A DNA stretch of 64,000 nt from Alopecurus myosuroides (Eukaryota > Streptophyta > Magnoliopsida > Poales > Poaceae), in the NCBI GenBank assembly GCA_028641055.1, contig JAPCYS010001234.1:1-64000 (forward strand), written 5' to 3'. The notes below the pieces were generated by a model that saw only the letters and a list, made by a program, of their open reading frames with translations, ran no database searches and had not been told where the DNA came from. Position 1 is the first letter of the stretch. The number at the start of each line of letters is the position of its first letter. The translations under genes were made by a program, and so were the position numbers. Below, piece by piece: positions 33,815 through 45,828 of this stretch.

Positions 33815-36800
33815 GTGTCTCTCTATTGGGATGGAACATGCGAGGGTTCGGGCAAGATGGTCGGCGCCGACAACTTGTAGAGTATATTCGGGATGAGGAC
33901 CCGGACATTGTGGGCATTCAGGAGACGATTCGGCAGGACTTCTCGATTGCTGAACTGGAGATTCTGAGTCGCCATAAGTTTGCTTGGCAGTGGTTGTCGG
34001 CGACGGGGCGGTCGGGTGGCATCCTGCTTGGGGCCAAGGAGGACTCGTTTGAGGTAGAGGATATGGACCGTGGGGAATTCTTTTTGAGCATGTTGCTCAC
34101 CCATAGACGATCTAGCCTGCGGTGGGAGGTTATTGTCGTCTATGGGCCCGCGGACCATCGGAGGTCCCCTGAGTTCTTAGACGAACGCAGGGCGAAGGTG
34201 GAGCGCTGCCAAACCCCGGTTGTTGTGGCGGGGGACTTTAATTTGATTCGGTCTCTGTTGGATAAGAGTTCCTCTCTCGTTGATTTCCCGAGGATGCGCC
34301 TGTTCAATGATTTCATCGCTGACATGGCGCTCATTGAGATTGAGCGAGTTGGGGCTAGGTACACGTGGACTAATAACCAGACGGACCCGGTTCGCTCGGT
34401 GTTGGATCGCGTATTGGTCTCGGCGGACTGGGAAGCGGAGTATCCTCTGTGTTCCCTTCGAGCTGTGACCAGGGTGGGGTCGGATCATTGCCCGCTGATT
34501 CTGTCTACCGGGGCAGAGATCCCACCCAAGCCGAACCGGTTCCACTTTGAGAACTTCTGGCTGGAGCAACCGGGCTTTGTGGAGTTGGTTAAATTGAAAT
34601 GGCTCGCGGCGGCGTCCTCCCCCCCACGGGTCTATAATGCTGTGGATGTCTGGCACTTCTGTGCTAAGATCTCACGCCAGTTTATGCGTGGGTGGGGGGC
34701 TAACCGTGGGGCGGAGATTCGGCGGCGTAAGGCCGCTCTCCTCGGGAAGATCCAGCTTCTTGACCTGACGGCGAATGCTGGATGGCTGAGCCCAGATGGG
34801 TGGAGCCAGAGGTACGCCCTGGAGGCCTCCCTTATGGAGGTCTACAAAGGGGAGGAGGTGTTCTGGCGTCAGCGTAGTCGGCAGAACTGGATCCTAGAAG
34901 GGGATTCCAATACGGCCTATTTCCACGCTATCGCCAATGGACGTAGGAGGAGGTGCTCCATCCCTCTTCTGTGGGCAGATGACGTGTTGTTGGAGGCGGC
35001 CGAGGACATCTCCGGCCATATCTACTCCTTCTTTAAGGAGCTCTTCACCTCTACGCCGAGATCGGGGGTGGCACTGTCTCCCCACTTGTGGCCCCAGGGG
35101 GCTATGGTGTTTGAGGCGGAGAATGAGAGGTTGCTGCTCCCTTTCCTCCACGAGGAGGTGCGGGAGGCGGTCATGGATATGCAGTCGGGGTCGGCTCCGG
35201 GACCGGATGGTCTCCCGGTCTCCTTGTTTCAGAAGTTCTGGGAGACTGTTCAGTCGGTCGTTTTGCCGATGTTCCAGGAATTTTACATTGGGACCCTGGT
35301 TATGTCACGTCTCAACTATGGCGTCATAACTCTGATCCCCAAGATCCCTGGGGCGACGGACATACGACAGTTTAGGCCTATCACTGTGATAAATGTTATC
35401 CAGAGGATCTTCTACAAGGTGTGTGCACGGCGCCTTGCCCCGGTGGCAAAGCGCCTGACTCACCCCTTCCAGTTTGCTTTCCTGAAGGGGCAGTTTATCC
35501 ACTATGGGATTCTAGCCCTGCACAAGATAGTTCACGAGGTGAAAGTGCGTCAGCATAGAGGAGTATTCCTCAAGTTAGACTTTCAGAAAGCCTACGATCA
35601 CCTGGACTGGTCATTCCTTCGGCATATGATGTAACGGAGAGGCTTTGATGACCGGTTCATTTCGTGGGTTATGCAACTCGTTGCGATTAACATTAACGGG
35701 GAAATTGGCCCCTACTTTAGTCCGTCGTGTAGGGTGAGGCAGAGGGATCCTATATCCCCCCTCCTTTTTGACCTTGCGGTCGACGCCCTGGCGGCCATCC
35801 TGGATAAGGCTAAAGCAGCCGGTCACATCTCCGGTGTGGTCGGCCACCTTATTCCGGGGGGCGGCGTGACACATCTACAGTACGCAGACGATACTATGAT
35901 TATGGTGGAGGGCTCAGGGTTGGATATTGTCAACCTCAAATTCCTCCTACTTTGCTTTGAGGACATGTCCGGACTCAAGATTAACTTCGACAAGAGCGAG
36001 GTCATAGTCCTTGGGTATCCCCCGGAGGAGCAACAGAGGATAGCGGATAACCTTAATTGCAATCTATCTGCTTTCCCGGTTACATACCTGGGGGTCCCGC
36101 TGAGTGATTCTAGGATCCTTATTAGGGATCTGGAACCCTTGATGGGAAAGGTTAGGCGGAAGGCAGAACCTTGGTGCGGACGCTTCACTTCTAAGGGAAG
36201 TAAGTCAGTGCTAATAGGTTCCTTCCTGAGTAGTATCCCATCATAGATGATGGGATTATACTCGTTACCAGAAGGGGTTCATGCGACCTTTGATAAGGAG
36301 CTGTCCCGTTTCTTCTGGCAGGATGGTAACGGGCGGTAGAAATACCACATGGTTAAGTGGGCTCACGTTTGCGCCCCCAAAGATATGGGGAGCATAGGTA
36401 TTGTGGCATCTCGGAAGATGAATGTGGCGCTCCTCCTGAGATGGGTCTGGCGCATCCTGAGGGATGAGGGGGGCCTTTGGCTCCAGCTCATTAAAGCGAA
36501 ATACCTTCAGGGACGACCCCTCCTTGCCTGTGACCGACAGGAGGGCTCCCTCTTCTGGAGGTCTATCCAGTCGTTGAAGCGGGACATTAGTAAAGGGATC
36601 CGATTCACCCTGGGGGATGGCCGGGGCATCTTGTTCTGGCTAGACCCGTGGCTGCGCCCGACTCCCCTCCTGCTGGAGTTCCCGAGACTCTTTGCGATCT
36701 GCACTGACCCATCTTTAGGGGTGGCGACAGCATTTAGACAGGGGTCTTGGGATATTGCTTTTCGGCGCACCTTTGGCCCGGACGAGGCTGGGGAGTGGGC

Positions 36801-37455
36801 GGAGTTGCTCGGCGAGCTTCCTGCGGATGTGCCGGGGGGCCCTGACCAGGTGTCCTGGACGTTGGCCCCGTCGGGGACTTTCACGGTGAAGTCGGCCTAC
36901 CGCTCCTTGTTTGCTTCGCCGTCGACTCTGTGGGCCTCCCCACTATGGAAGGCTCCACTGCCCCTCAAGATTAAGATTTTCGTTTGGTAGCTCTTGAGGG
37001 ATAGGCTGCCCTTTGGGGTTGAGGTGGCCAAACGCCGAGGTCCGGGGGATGGCCTGTGCCCGCTATGCAGGGTCCCCGAAACGGGTACACACATTTTCTT
37101 TGTGTGTCCCGCTGCCCGATTTCTGTGGAACTTTGTGCGAGAGGCCTTGGGGCCGGCATGGCTGGCCCTGGATCTCGGCGAGTTTCTAGAAGCCAGGGCG
37201 CACCATGCTGGAGGGGGCAGATGCCTCTTTTGGCTGGTGTTTGCGGCGATGGCATGGTCGTTGTGGACGACCCGTAATAAGATGGTGATTGAGAAGGTCT
37301 TCCTGAGACGGGATTCTGACGCAGTGTTCAAATTCTTGCCTTTTCTGCAGCAGTGGCATCTGTTGTGTAGACAGCGGGATAGGGCGCGGCTGGACGACTC
37401 CATCGACAGACTTCTCGTGGCTGCGCGTCGCCTCTCCGCTTCGGTGCCGCTTTGA
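33811..37455 (+). pseudogene. LINE ORF2: endonuclease and reverse transcriptase, four stops
   Basis: One continuous reading phase of 1215 codons. Residues 1-230 form an APE-like endonuclease: LLGWNMRGFG, IQET, VVAGDFNLI (Asp142) and GSDHCPL (Asp225, His226). The reverse transcriptase spans about residues 420-800 with SAPGPDGLP (464), GVITLIPKIPGA, RPITVINVIQRIFYKV, FLKLDFQKAYD and QYADDTMIM (catalytic YADD at 35881-35892), so the active-site residues remain. The C-terminus has a zf-RVT domain: SWTLAPSGTFTVKSAYRSLF, WKAPLPLKIKIFVW and LCPLCRVPETGTHIFFVCP. Stops at 35632, 36244, 36337 and 36988 disrupt it. Two are TAG where relatives suggest Gln, and one TAA likewise. Confidence 0.92.
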
Positions 37456-37674
37456 CCAGCTTATCTCGGTCGGGGCGACCTTTCCACCCACACCACCCCC
37501 TCCTCGCCTGTTTCTCTAGAGTGTGTGTTTTGTGCGTGTGTTTTATTTCTGTTGGGCTGTATTGTGCTGTGGCCCCAGCATTGTGGGTGTGTTGTATCTG
37601 GATGCTTGTATACTCTTGTGGTCGGTTGCTTTATTTATAAAGCGGGACGAAAGCCTGTTTCGAGCGAATGATCC

Positions 37675-38913
37675 ATGGATGGAACTGGTCCGCGTGTTTA
37701 TGGGCAAGAACACGCGGAAGCTGTGATATGATCTAATATCACGGAGCTTGACTGCTAATTATCTAGGGCGACAACCAGCAGGCCATGTACTTGGTGGAGG
37801 AGCGCCAGACGCCTAGCTTCACCCGAGACAAGGATTGCGATATGTCTTGTCGTGGATGGATGATCGTGTGCACGTCTCTGCTACCTCGCCGTTGGGATGG
37901 TGTTTGCATTCACAAGTTGCTCTGTTTCTCCTCTCAAAAAAAAAAAGTTGCTCTGTTTCTCTTCCAATCCGGCGACTGTACCACACAGCTGCTGAGACTG
38001 TTGGCGTTCCGGGTCGATTGTGTCCGCATTTTTTAAACCTTCCTTTTTCTCTAGATTACTTGTTGCCTTCCGGGGGTTTCGTCTCATCTGCTCTCTCGGC
38101 CTCGCGTCGGAAACTAAATCTCTCAAACAGTACATCGGTTACATTTTGACAACGGACAATAGAACCCACGAAAATGTGAAAGACCCTAATAAGCAAATAG
38201 TATAAAATTACAACCAAGAATATCATAGGCCTTAAAATTTCTGTTGAAGCCACGGCCGAAATGGTTGTGGCCGTGGCACCAACGAACAACTATGGGGGCA
38301 AAAAAAGCATTCGCTGAGAATTGAATTAGAGCTTAGCTGACTCCGGGACCATTACATTTGTACCATGATTAGTAATTTCACATGGGATGCAATTTCAACC
38401 AATTTTTTGCGGTTGCACATGAAATTAAGTGACCGAGAATTATTCACATACTATATAAATGGTTATAAGTTTTTCGATGCCGTTTAATTAGCTATAAAAA
38501 GATACATCGTGAAGATTATCACTACGCCCACTTGCTAAAAAGACTGATTCATGATTTGCTTTTATTTCGTTGACCACCAACAGAAACAGCAACAGCAACA
38601 AACATGATGAACTCAACTACATTCTTTTTCTTCAATACCACCATCGCATCTCATATTGAAGTGGGATTTATTCTTGTGTACGGGTAATTCTCAATGTACA
38701 TACCTGTAACACAAATAAACAAGAATATACTATGAGACACTCGGTAATAGGAAGGTTCTTGTTGAATGCTTTTCAAAACACATTCGTTAGAAAATTATCC
38801 AATAAAATGCGATTGAATCACTTACATGTCACTGAATTACGAGGGCTTCGTGTGCCGTGAGTTCTATATTTTTTACTTGTGATTTTTCCAGTCATTCCTA
38901 GGAAAATGGACTC
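37675..38913. repeat. Segmental repeat, copy 1, right-middle part
   Basis: Resumes the match to copy 2 (51392-52240) after the LINE. Anchors are GAAGCTGTGA(T/C)ATGATCTA; CAGGCCATGTACTTGG; GATGATCGTGTGCAC; CACCGTTGG or CGCCGTTGG followed by GGTGTTTGCAT; GACCACCAA; and AATCCAATAAAAT. It has no recognised gene. Confidence 0.75.
38249..38277. other. Perfect 9-bp inverted repeat
   Basis: GCCACGGCC (38249-38257) and GGCCGTGGC (38269-38277) are separated by 11 bases and could form a stable hairpin. Copy 2 has only a weakened version near 51860. No function is assigned. Confidence 0.7.
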
Positions 38914-39467
38914 TGAGAGCATCTCCACCGGCACCCTCCAAATGGCCCCACAAAGGCCCAATGGGGGTCCGGACCCAAAAAAAACGCCGCAGCGGCACCC
39001 CGAAGGTGTCCACCCGCCAAATTTGTGTCCGGGCTCCCCCATCCCACCCGCGATACTTGGGGGCCTGTCTGGGGACGCCGGACATCGTCCGCTCACCCCT
39101 CCGACAGGCGGGGCCACCTGTCATAGAGACAAGGAGGGGGTCAGCCGCGATTTATTACGCCGTGCTGGAGGCCGCTGAGGAGGCCGGTGACCGCGTTAAT
39201 GGCTCGGGGGCGCCCGTTTCCAATGCGACGCGACGCCTGCCTGCAGTTACACCGGCGACACGAAGCAATGCTTCCGAGGCCGGCGCTGCGCCTTTCCCAC
39301 GAAGTGCATTTATGGCGTCGTCGCCCTTCTTCCAAGATAAAAGGCGACGCCTTTTGCCTCGCCGTGCACATCCTCGCATCCCCAACCTCGCCTCGCCTCA
39401 CCTCGCCGTGCACATCCTCGTCTCCCCAACCTCGCCTCACCTCCCCGCCCTCGCCGCCGCCGCCGCC

Positions 39468-40446
39468 ATGGCCAACAACAACTGGGAGGGCGAGCCATCC
39501 AAGCTGACCAGCGGGCGCACCATCAACACGGACGACGCGTGGGAGCTGTACCGGTACGGGCTCCTCGCCCCCCCGGACTGCCGCATCCCGAAGGAATGGC
39601 GCGTCTCCGACGGCGGCCTCGTCGTACCACCGATCCCCCGAACGGCGGAACAAGTCCGCCATTACATCGCTCGCCGACGGAGTTGAATGACGCCCGCAGA
39701 GCGCCACCTCCCCGAGAACGACGACGGCCAGCACAACTTGGGGAGGCCGTCATCAACCTCGTCGACAGCCCCGACGTGCTCCTCTCGCGGTGGAACGCCA
39801 TCGGGCGCTGCCACTTGTGGGATCGGACTGGCCACACCGTGGCCAGCGCGATTGACGCCGCGAGGCGGCACGCCGCGACGGGAAACGTCCTCCCGCTCCG
39901 GCTGTTGCCGCTTCCGCCACCGCAACGCCCCATCGCGCCACCGAGCCGCCGGGGAGCCCCTAGCATCGTCATCCGCGACGAGCCACGCCGCCGCACTTCT
40001 CCCCGCCGCCGGCACTCCCCACCTCGGGGCCGCCTTTTCCTCCGCCAACGGCGCCAGGAGCCGGAGCCGCCGCGCGCAACCGTCAAGAAGGAGCCGCAGG
40101 TGAAGGAGGAGCCCATAGATGACGACCGCGTCCCAACACCGATGCGTGACCCGATGGACGGCGACTGCCCCGGCCTCGTTGCTGCCATGGCCCGATCGGT
40201 TGCCACGTTGGAGGAGGAGGCGCCGGGTTGGCTGACGACGATGCAGTCCACCGCGGTGGAGGCATCCGGGAGCCGCGGTAGCAGCAGCATGGCCACGGCC
40301 ACCTCGAGCTCTCGAATCGCCCCTCCTCCAGCAACGCCGTCGTAGGCCCCTCCTCCAGCCACGTCGGCCCCTCCTCCAGCCACGGCAAAGTCGTCGTGAT
40401 CGACGACAGCGACGACGACTCTTTCGACTGGAGCAACGACGAGTAG
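39468..40446 (+). pseudogene. Protein pseudogene of the Harbinger-like element
   Basis: The ATG is at 39468 (MANNNWEGEP). The frame includes DDAWELYRYGLLAPPD and AEQVRHYIARRRS, then shifts near 39680 into an in-phase continuation with AVINLVDSPDVLLSRW, an Arg/Pro-rich middle and KKEPQVKEEPIDDD. A second shift near 40325 leads to GKVVVIDDSDDDSFDWSNDE and the stop at 40446. This Pro/Arg-rich protein with an acidic C-terminus recurs in Triticeae DNA elements. I know no enzymatic function for it. The frame is followed by a telomere-box-like run TAGGGTTTAGGGTTAGGG at 40449. Confidence 0.6.
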
Positions 40447-40652
40447 GCTAGGGTTTAGGGTTAGGGCGGCGCCATTTGCTATTTCGTTCAAAGTTTGTAA
40501 AATATTTCTAAATTTGAATTAAAATGCAAATTTCAATGTCGTTGTTGGCGTGCACAAGGTGTTTGCGTTTATGTCGTCCGTAAGCTGGGCGCCGGTTGGG
40601 GGCGCCGCTGTGGAGCACGCTCTCGAAATCGGCTGACACGGGTCCAGTCACT

Positions 40653-43600
40653 TGTAACAGCCCTAGGCTGCTACAGAAAAGCTACTGCAAAATTTGGGTA
40701 AAATTATCACTTTTGCATTTGCTCTTGCATCATGGCATCCATATTAATTTGCTAAAAATAAATCAAGCAAGCTGAAAAGCCTTAAGAGAAAACAAATCCA
40801 CTCACAAAGAAAACCATTTGTTGATCTTCCATACTTGTCAAGGAAGTTCCAAGAATTAAATTGATAGTTTGGCAGCTATAATAAAATGCCAATTGTTTTA
40901 GAAAAAGAGAGGCTTGCAATCTAGCTTCATTCAAATGGTTGCAGATTGTTTTCAAAACCAAAGTTCTTCACTGAATCGCTAAGTTTAATGAAAAACAAAT
41001 GTTGAAAACAAATTAAAGAGGTGGCAACACCCCTCATAAAAATATTCAACACATTGTTCCAATTCCATCCTTGCAAATGTTCTACTAATTTGAATTTGCT
41101 CAAGGGACAAAACAAAAATATTTTGTGAGCTTCCAAATTGTTGAGGAGGTTCCAAGATTGACTTTTGGAAGTTGTGAAAACTTTGGAAAAATTCCAAAAG
41201 TTTATAACAGAAAAGGCATACAAAATTGCTCATCCAATTTGGAAATTAAATTGTCAAAACTTTGCAAACTCCAAAAAAGACGTGGTGGGTTATGTTAACT
41301 TGTTATTACAAGCCTCCACTAATATTTTGGCAACCCTTGGTTGAAGAAAACAAATGCTTTATTAATTGAAAAATCCCAAAAATTGCGAGAAACTAAAAAC
41401 TCAAACAAATTACTTCTGGAAACTTTCTCCAATTGAGCTAATAACTTAACCAAGACTTCCTTATGTTAAATAAGGGTCACACAAGTGAGGGCACCAAAAT
41501 TTGAATTGATTAAGGCCCTGAAAACAACAATTTTCTTCACAGCAATAAACAAAAGTAAAACAAGTTTGTTCTACAAACTTTATCTAATTGCTTTGAAATT
41601 TGTACCATAGTCTCTTTATGACAAATAAGGAGTAATTGCAAGAGACCATGAATTTTGAAAGTGGTTAACCAATTTTAATAAATCATTTTCTTTTCTGGTA
41701 GATTTGAAATTAATTCAAGTTTGTTCTACAAACTTTTTCAAAATGATCTCAAATTTGTACCAGTACTTCCTAATGGTAATTAATAAAGTTCCACCAAATA
41801 TCATGAGGTTTTGAATTAATTAAATGCCTTAACTAAATGTTTTTAATAAATGGCAGAATAGAAACTAAAACAAGTTTGTTCTGAAAAGTTGCTCCAAATG
41901 ATTTCAAAATTTTACCACGGCTGCTTTGGGTTAAATAAGAATTTACTGCAAATTTTCATAAGTTTTCGAGTTGGCTAAGTGCCCCAATTAATTCGTGCAA
42001 AGAGACAGAAGCAGAAAAACGAAAATAAAGGAAAAATGGGCCAGGGTTTTTTTTTTGCAAATTTATGTCCTTCTTCTTCCTGTAGCTCGTACAGCCATGG
42101 CAGGGGTGGAGCTGAGCCACTCATCTCCCCCCTTCCACACGTCGGCCATCCACAGCCCCTGGCCATGGATAAGAAGGCCGCGCCCTCCCTTCTCCCCCCG
42201 AAACCCTAACCCTAGCCGCTCTCCCTCCCTCTGCTCCTCCCGCATCCGAACCACCGCCGCCATGGCCGAGCTTGCCGCCGGCGATTGGAGCAGCACCGAA
42301 CATATCGAAGGCCACCAAAAGCTCCGCCGTGTCTCCTTCTACCTCTAGGACGAAATAATGGAGCCGTGGTGCAGGGAATCGAGCACATCATCTCCGTCTT
42401 CCCCGCGGCCGGCCGCCGCTCGCCGTGGTCGTTGCCACCGTTTCCGACCGTCTCCGGCCACACCGAGGGCACTCACGCGTCGAGGGTGAGATGCTCTCCG
42501 ATTCCCTCTGTTTCCCCGTTATTTTTCGTGCCGTAGACGCTGCTCACCGCCCGACTATGGTCGTTGCCGGCACTGCCTTCGTGCTCGTTCGTTTCAGTCT
42601 GAGTCCGTTCAGTTGGAAGTTCAGTTAACACGGAGGCCACACATCTTTTTCCTTCAGATCTGTAGCATAGCAAGGCAACGCAGCTTGGCCAGTGGTTCCG
42701 CACCAGTGCCCTTACCGGGGAGTTCTGGGGTTCGAATCCCACCATAGGCAATGCCCAACCTTTTTGAGAATTATTTTTCTCACAGCCCGGTCCCACCTGT
42801 CATCCGCCCTGGAGGCCTGGTGGCTTCCACCTCAGCACCACGCCAGCGTGGGGCCAAGCCGTCAGAAAGAGCCCCAAACGGTTTTTCTGTAAATTCTGAC
42901 TGAAAAACAGATTCGAATCATTTCTTGTAAAATCCATAACTTATTCATACATGCTCCAATTCGAGTGATTCAAATTTCTGTAGATTCAGGAACTTGAGCA
43001 CTTTCTGTTTATAGAAAAGTTTCAACATGCTTACGTAATAATTTTTGCACTAAATAATTAATTACAGAAAAGGAAATAAAAACTGGAAACTTTGAAAATT
43101 CATAACTTGAGTTCTGTGAATCCAAATTGAGCAAACTTGAGCTCTAAAATTTTTTCTTAACAAACTCTACACCATAGTATTTTATTTGGGCATAATTGGA
43201 TAAAATTTGACCAAATAAACATCCATTTTCTGTTCTGGTCAGAAAAGAAAGGGGAAAAGAAATTGGCATAACTAATTAAATAATGATCCAAAAATTGTGT
43301 GTAATGGCTTAAAATGTTCAGTGAAACATTGTCCACATGTTTTCAAGTATTCTCCATGCTTTTGGAATTGAAAGTACCTCTGTTTAAATTTTTTACCAAA
43401 AATGGCAGAAATGAATGCAATAAGAATTAATTCATATGTATTGTTTTCTTCACCCCAAAAATTATGGAAACTATATCAAATTGAAAAGCACTTAAGGTAA
43501 CATCAGAGAATATCATTTTCATGCATGGTAAAAAAATTAATTAGGTACTGGTCTTGTAGTAACAATTAGTATGACACTAAGGTAAATATGAGTGTTGCCA

Positions 43601-45352
43601 AATAATGCATAATTATTTGGGAGCAAACATTTAACATGAAGATCATGTCCATAATCTCTTACTTGCATTAAAATCTCATGTCATCATGAGTGTGCATTGC
43701 ACCTGTTGTAATTGTTGTTTATTGTGTTTCCTTTCCGAGGTTGTTTGTGCTTCGGTAGATCGAGGAGTTGAAGTGCAACCAAACTTCTTCGATGATTCCT
43801 ACCTCTGTCATTTCAACAAGGCAAGCGTAAATCCACTTCTTTGAGCATCACTCTTGACCTATGTTTTCCCTCAAGTATTTTCTCCACCATAATATTGCAT
43901 TCGATTCAAATGTTTTGGCTATACTCTCCAAGTAGTTGCATTTTGTTCCGGACACCAATACCTGTTTCCCTTCCTATTATCCATAGCTTGTGTGTGGCCC
44001 GAGATACTGCTATATGCTATTTAATTGCTTAGCCATGCTTAGTTGAGTACTTTGGGTCCGATAAATGGATCGTGGTTGGAAGATATTATATCATGTCTGG
44101 ATGTGTTGGAGACCGGTTGTCTTCAATTAAAATGCTAACTGGCGTGGATGAGTTGCCATCGGTGAATGGTGGTGTTTTGCCCCACTCACGCCCCTAGGAG
44201 CGAGTTCTTTACCTCTTGAACCAAGACTGAGCGTGCTTCCATCGGTGGGACATATGGACTCGCTATCGACCAACTAACTTGTGAGGGTGTAGCCCGGGGT
44301 CCTTTAGTTTGAGCTTTCCATTTGCGTGTGCGTGAAGACGATGGACGAGCTGCGAACAAGGACGGTGGTGTTTAGGATGGTGGCCTCGGTCCAGGGTGTC
44401 GGAGGCACTAAACCTGGACTACGCTTCACCAATGATCTCGGGATAGATTCATGCAAGCCCAAGGTTGTAACCGCGCCCACTCTGCAGGAGCCGAACGGTA
44501 CTGGTGGTTAAAATAGTACACCCCTGCAGGGTTAATCTTTTCGAAAAGCCGTGTCCACGGTTATGGACGCTTGGGAATGGACGATAAGATCATAGAGAAC
44601 CTGAACAATAAAATTTGAGTAGACAGGTGTGATGTTGGATTGGTGGATGAAATGATCAGAAGCTAAAGAGAGTTACAATTTCTATCTCATTTCAAAAATA
44701 TTCTTTTAGACGTTGCCAAGTTGTGTCTTTTAAAAGAAAATTGGCTTTCTGCAAAACAACTACCAAATAGCCTTGCTAAAGCCTCATTCGAGCTATAGCT
44801 CTAGTAACCTTGCGAGTGCCTCCTGTACTCACCGTTGCTTTGTTGAATTTTTATTGTATTCTAGCAGAGGACTTCCCGGAAGTCAAAGGTGGTTTCTTCG
44901 TGGACGTCGACGAGTAGTCTGGGTTTTCCAGGTGGCAGTCTGGGGTGGTTAGGAGCAAGCTGGCGCTGACTTGTTTATTTGCAGGCCTCTTAGGCCATAT
45001 TTTGGTTCTTGTTGTTTAGAACAACTATACCTGCTTCCGCTTGTTGTATTGTTGGGTCCGTGCCCTCTGATTGTACTCTGCTATATTTTCTCTGTTAAGA
45101 GTTGAAATATATGCTTTGTGTCGTAGAGACTGTGATGTGCCAGTTTGTTCCGAGTCTTGATCTCTTTATTATGCAACTTGGTTGGGCCCGACGTTATGTC
45201 ATGACTGAGGGGTTGTGGGCCGATGATCCATGACCGAGCCGCGCCTGCTGATGTGATTCAGCCTGGGGGATGGTAACCCTGGTAACCTTCAGTCGGGTAT
45301 CGTAACCGGTGACATCCAACACTTTGCATAGTTCCGAGGTCGGGGCGTTACA
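40653..45352 (+). repeat. Solo LTR, 4.7 kb, with 5-bp target duplication
   Basis: It begins TGTAACAGCCC and ends GGTCGGGGCGTTACA. TCACT flanks it at 40648-40652 and 45353-45357. No internal retrotransposon sequence is present, so it is a product of LTR-LTR recombination or equivalent loss. The internal order is AT-rich (40653-42030), GC-rich leader-like region with CCCTAACCCTAGCC (42030-42500), tRNA-like box module (42690-42765), AT-rich (42900-43690) and tail. The tail has a CAG acceptor-like site near 44866. Orientation is inferred from this layout. Confidence 0.9.
42690..42765 (+). other. tRNA-like Pol III box module in solo LTR
   Basis: GGTTCGAATCC at 42729-42739 matches the B-box consensus exactly. 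An imperfect A-box-like TTGGCCAGTGGTTC lies about 45 bases upstream (near 42685), and TTTTT follows at 42761-42765. No full cloverleaf forms. The position within the LTR corresponds to that of the module at 8775-8847 in a different LTR. Confidence 0.45.
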
Positions 45353-45414
45353 TCACTCCCCCCCCCCCACCCCCCAAGGGGGACAATTGGGGGGCGCCGG
45401 TGGAGATGCTCTGA

Positions 45415-45828
45415 TTCCATTGCCTTCTCAGGGACTGAATTATGATGGACATCTTGCATAAAAATCTTGTCCTAGCGCTGATTATTCTTACTATGAAACT
45501 TATTCTCGAGTCTGGTCATTTTCTTGGCATAGCAATTTTATTTGTAAAATTTCAATTAATTTGAAAAAATATTTAGAGAGAAGGCCTAGACCACAGAGTA
45601 TTTTTTGGTATAGCAATGTTAAAGGATATTTTGATGTCTTTCTCATCGCATGCAGTTTTGAGTAAACCTAGGTATATGTACTTTCTCCGATTCATAAAAG
45701 ATGTCACTCATTTTATACTAAGTTGATACAAATTTTGTACTAATTGAGCGACTCCCAGCGAGTAACATGTATAGACACATAGAATCAACGTGGACACATG
45801 GCGTCTGATCGTGGGGTCCTTCTCAGGT
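45415..45828. repeat. Segmental repeat, copy 1, right end
   Basis: Continues the match to copy 2 (52249-52460). Anchors are GATTCCATTGCCTTCTCAGG (against GATTTCAATGGCTTTCTTAG), CTATGAAACTTATTCTC, and AGAGAAGGCC. Near 45660-45720 it resembles the MITE-bearing end of copy 2 (about 53640-53710). The boundary with copy 2 is at about 45829. Confidence 0.65.

Larger units (their letters stand above)
30427..37665 (+). mobile_element. Full-length L1-type LINE, 7.2 kb
   Basis: A non-LTR retrotransposon with ORF1, ORF2 and a 3' end reading TTTATTTATAAAGCGGGACG then AAAGCCTG. It is flanked by GAATGATCC at 30418-30426 and 37666-37674. The related copy 2 has a single GAATGATC at 51383-51390 in matching flanks and no LINE, which confirms the insertion boundaries. 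The 5' leader (30427-31354) is GC-rich and open in the ORF1 frame. ORF1 and ORF2 carry six in-frame stops in total, so it is inactive. Confidence 0.92.
38917..45411. mobile_element. Harbinger-like DNA element split by a solo LTR
   Basis: Inverted ends GAGCATCTCCACCGGC (left) and GCCGGTGGAGATGCTC (right) are perfect over 16 bases. The flanks both show TGA (38914-38916 and 45412-45414), a possible 3-base duplication. Without the solo LTR the element is about 1.8 kb and holds one protein pseudogene. Copy 2 has the uninterrupted target (ACATGATTTC near 52248). The GAGCATCTCC ends suggest PIF/Harbinger, although TGA is not the usual TWA target, so the superfamily is tentative. Confidence 0.7.

Noticed and set aside
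40449..40470. Interstitial telomere array
   Set aside because: Only about three TTTAGGG-like units; short telomere-box motifs of this kind are common near plant and transposon promoters or ends.
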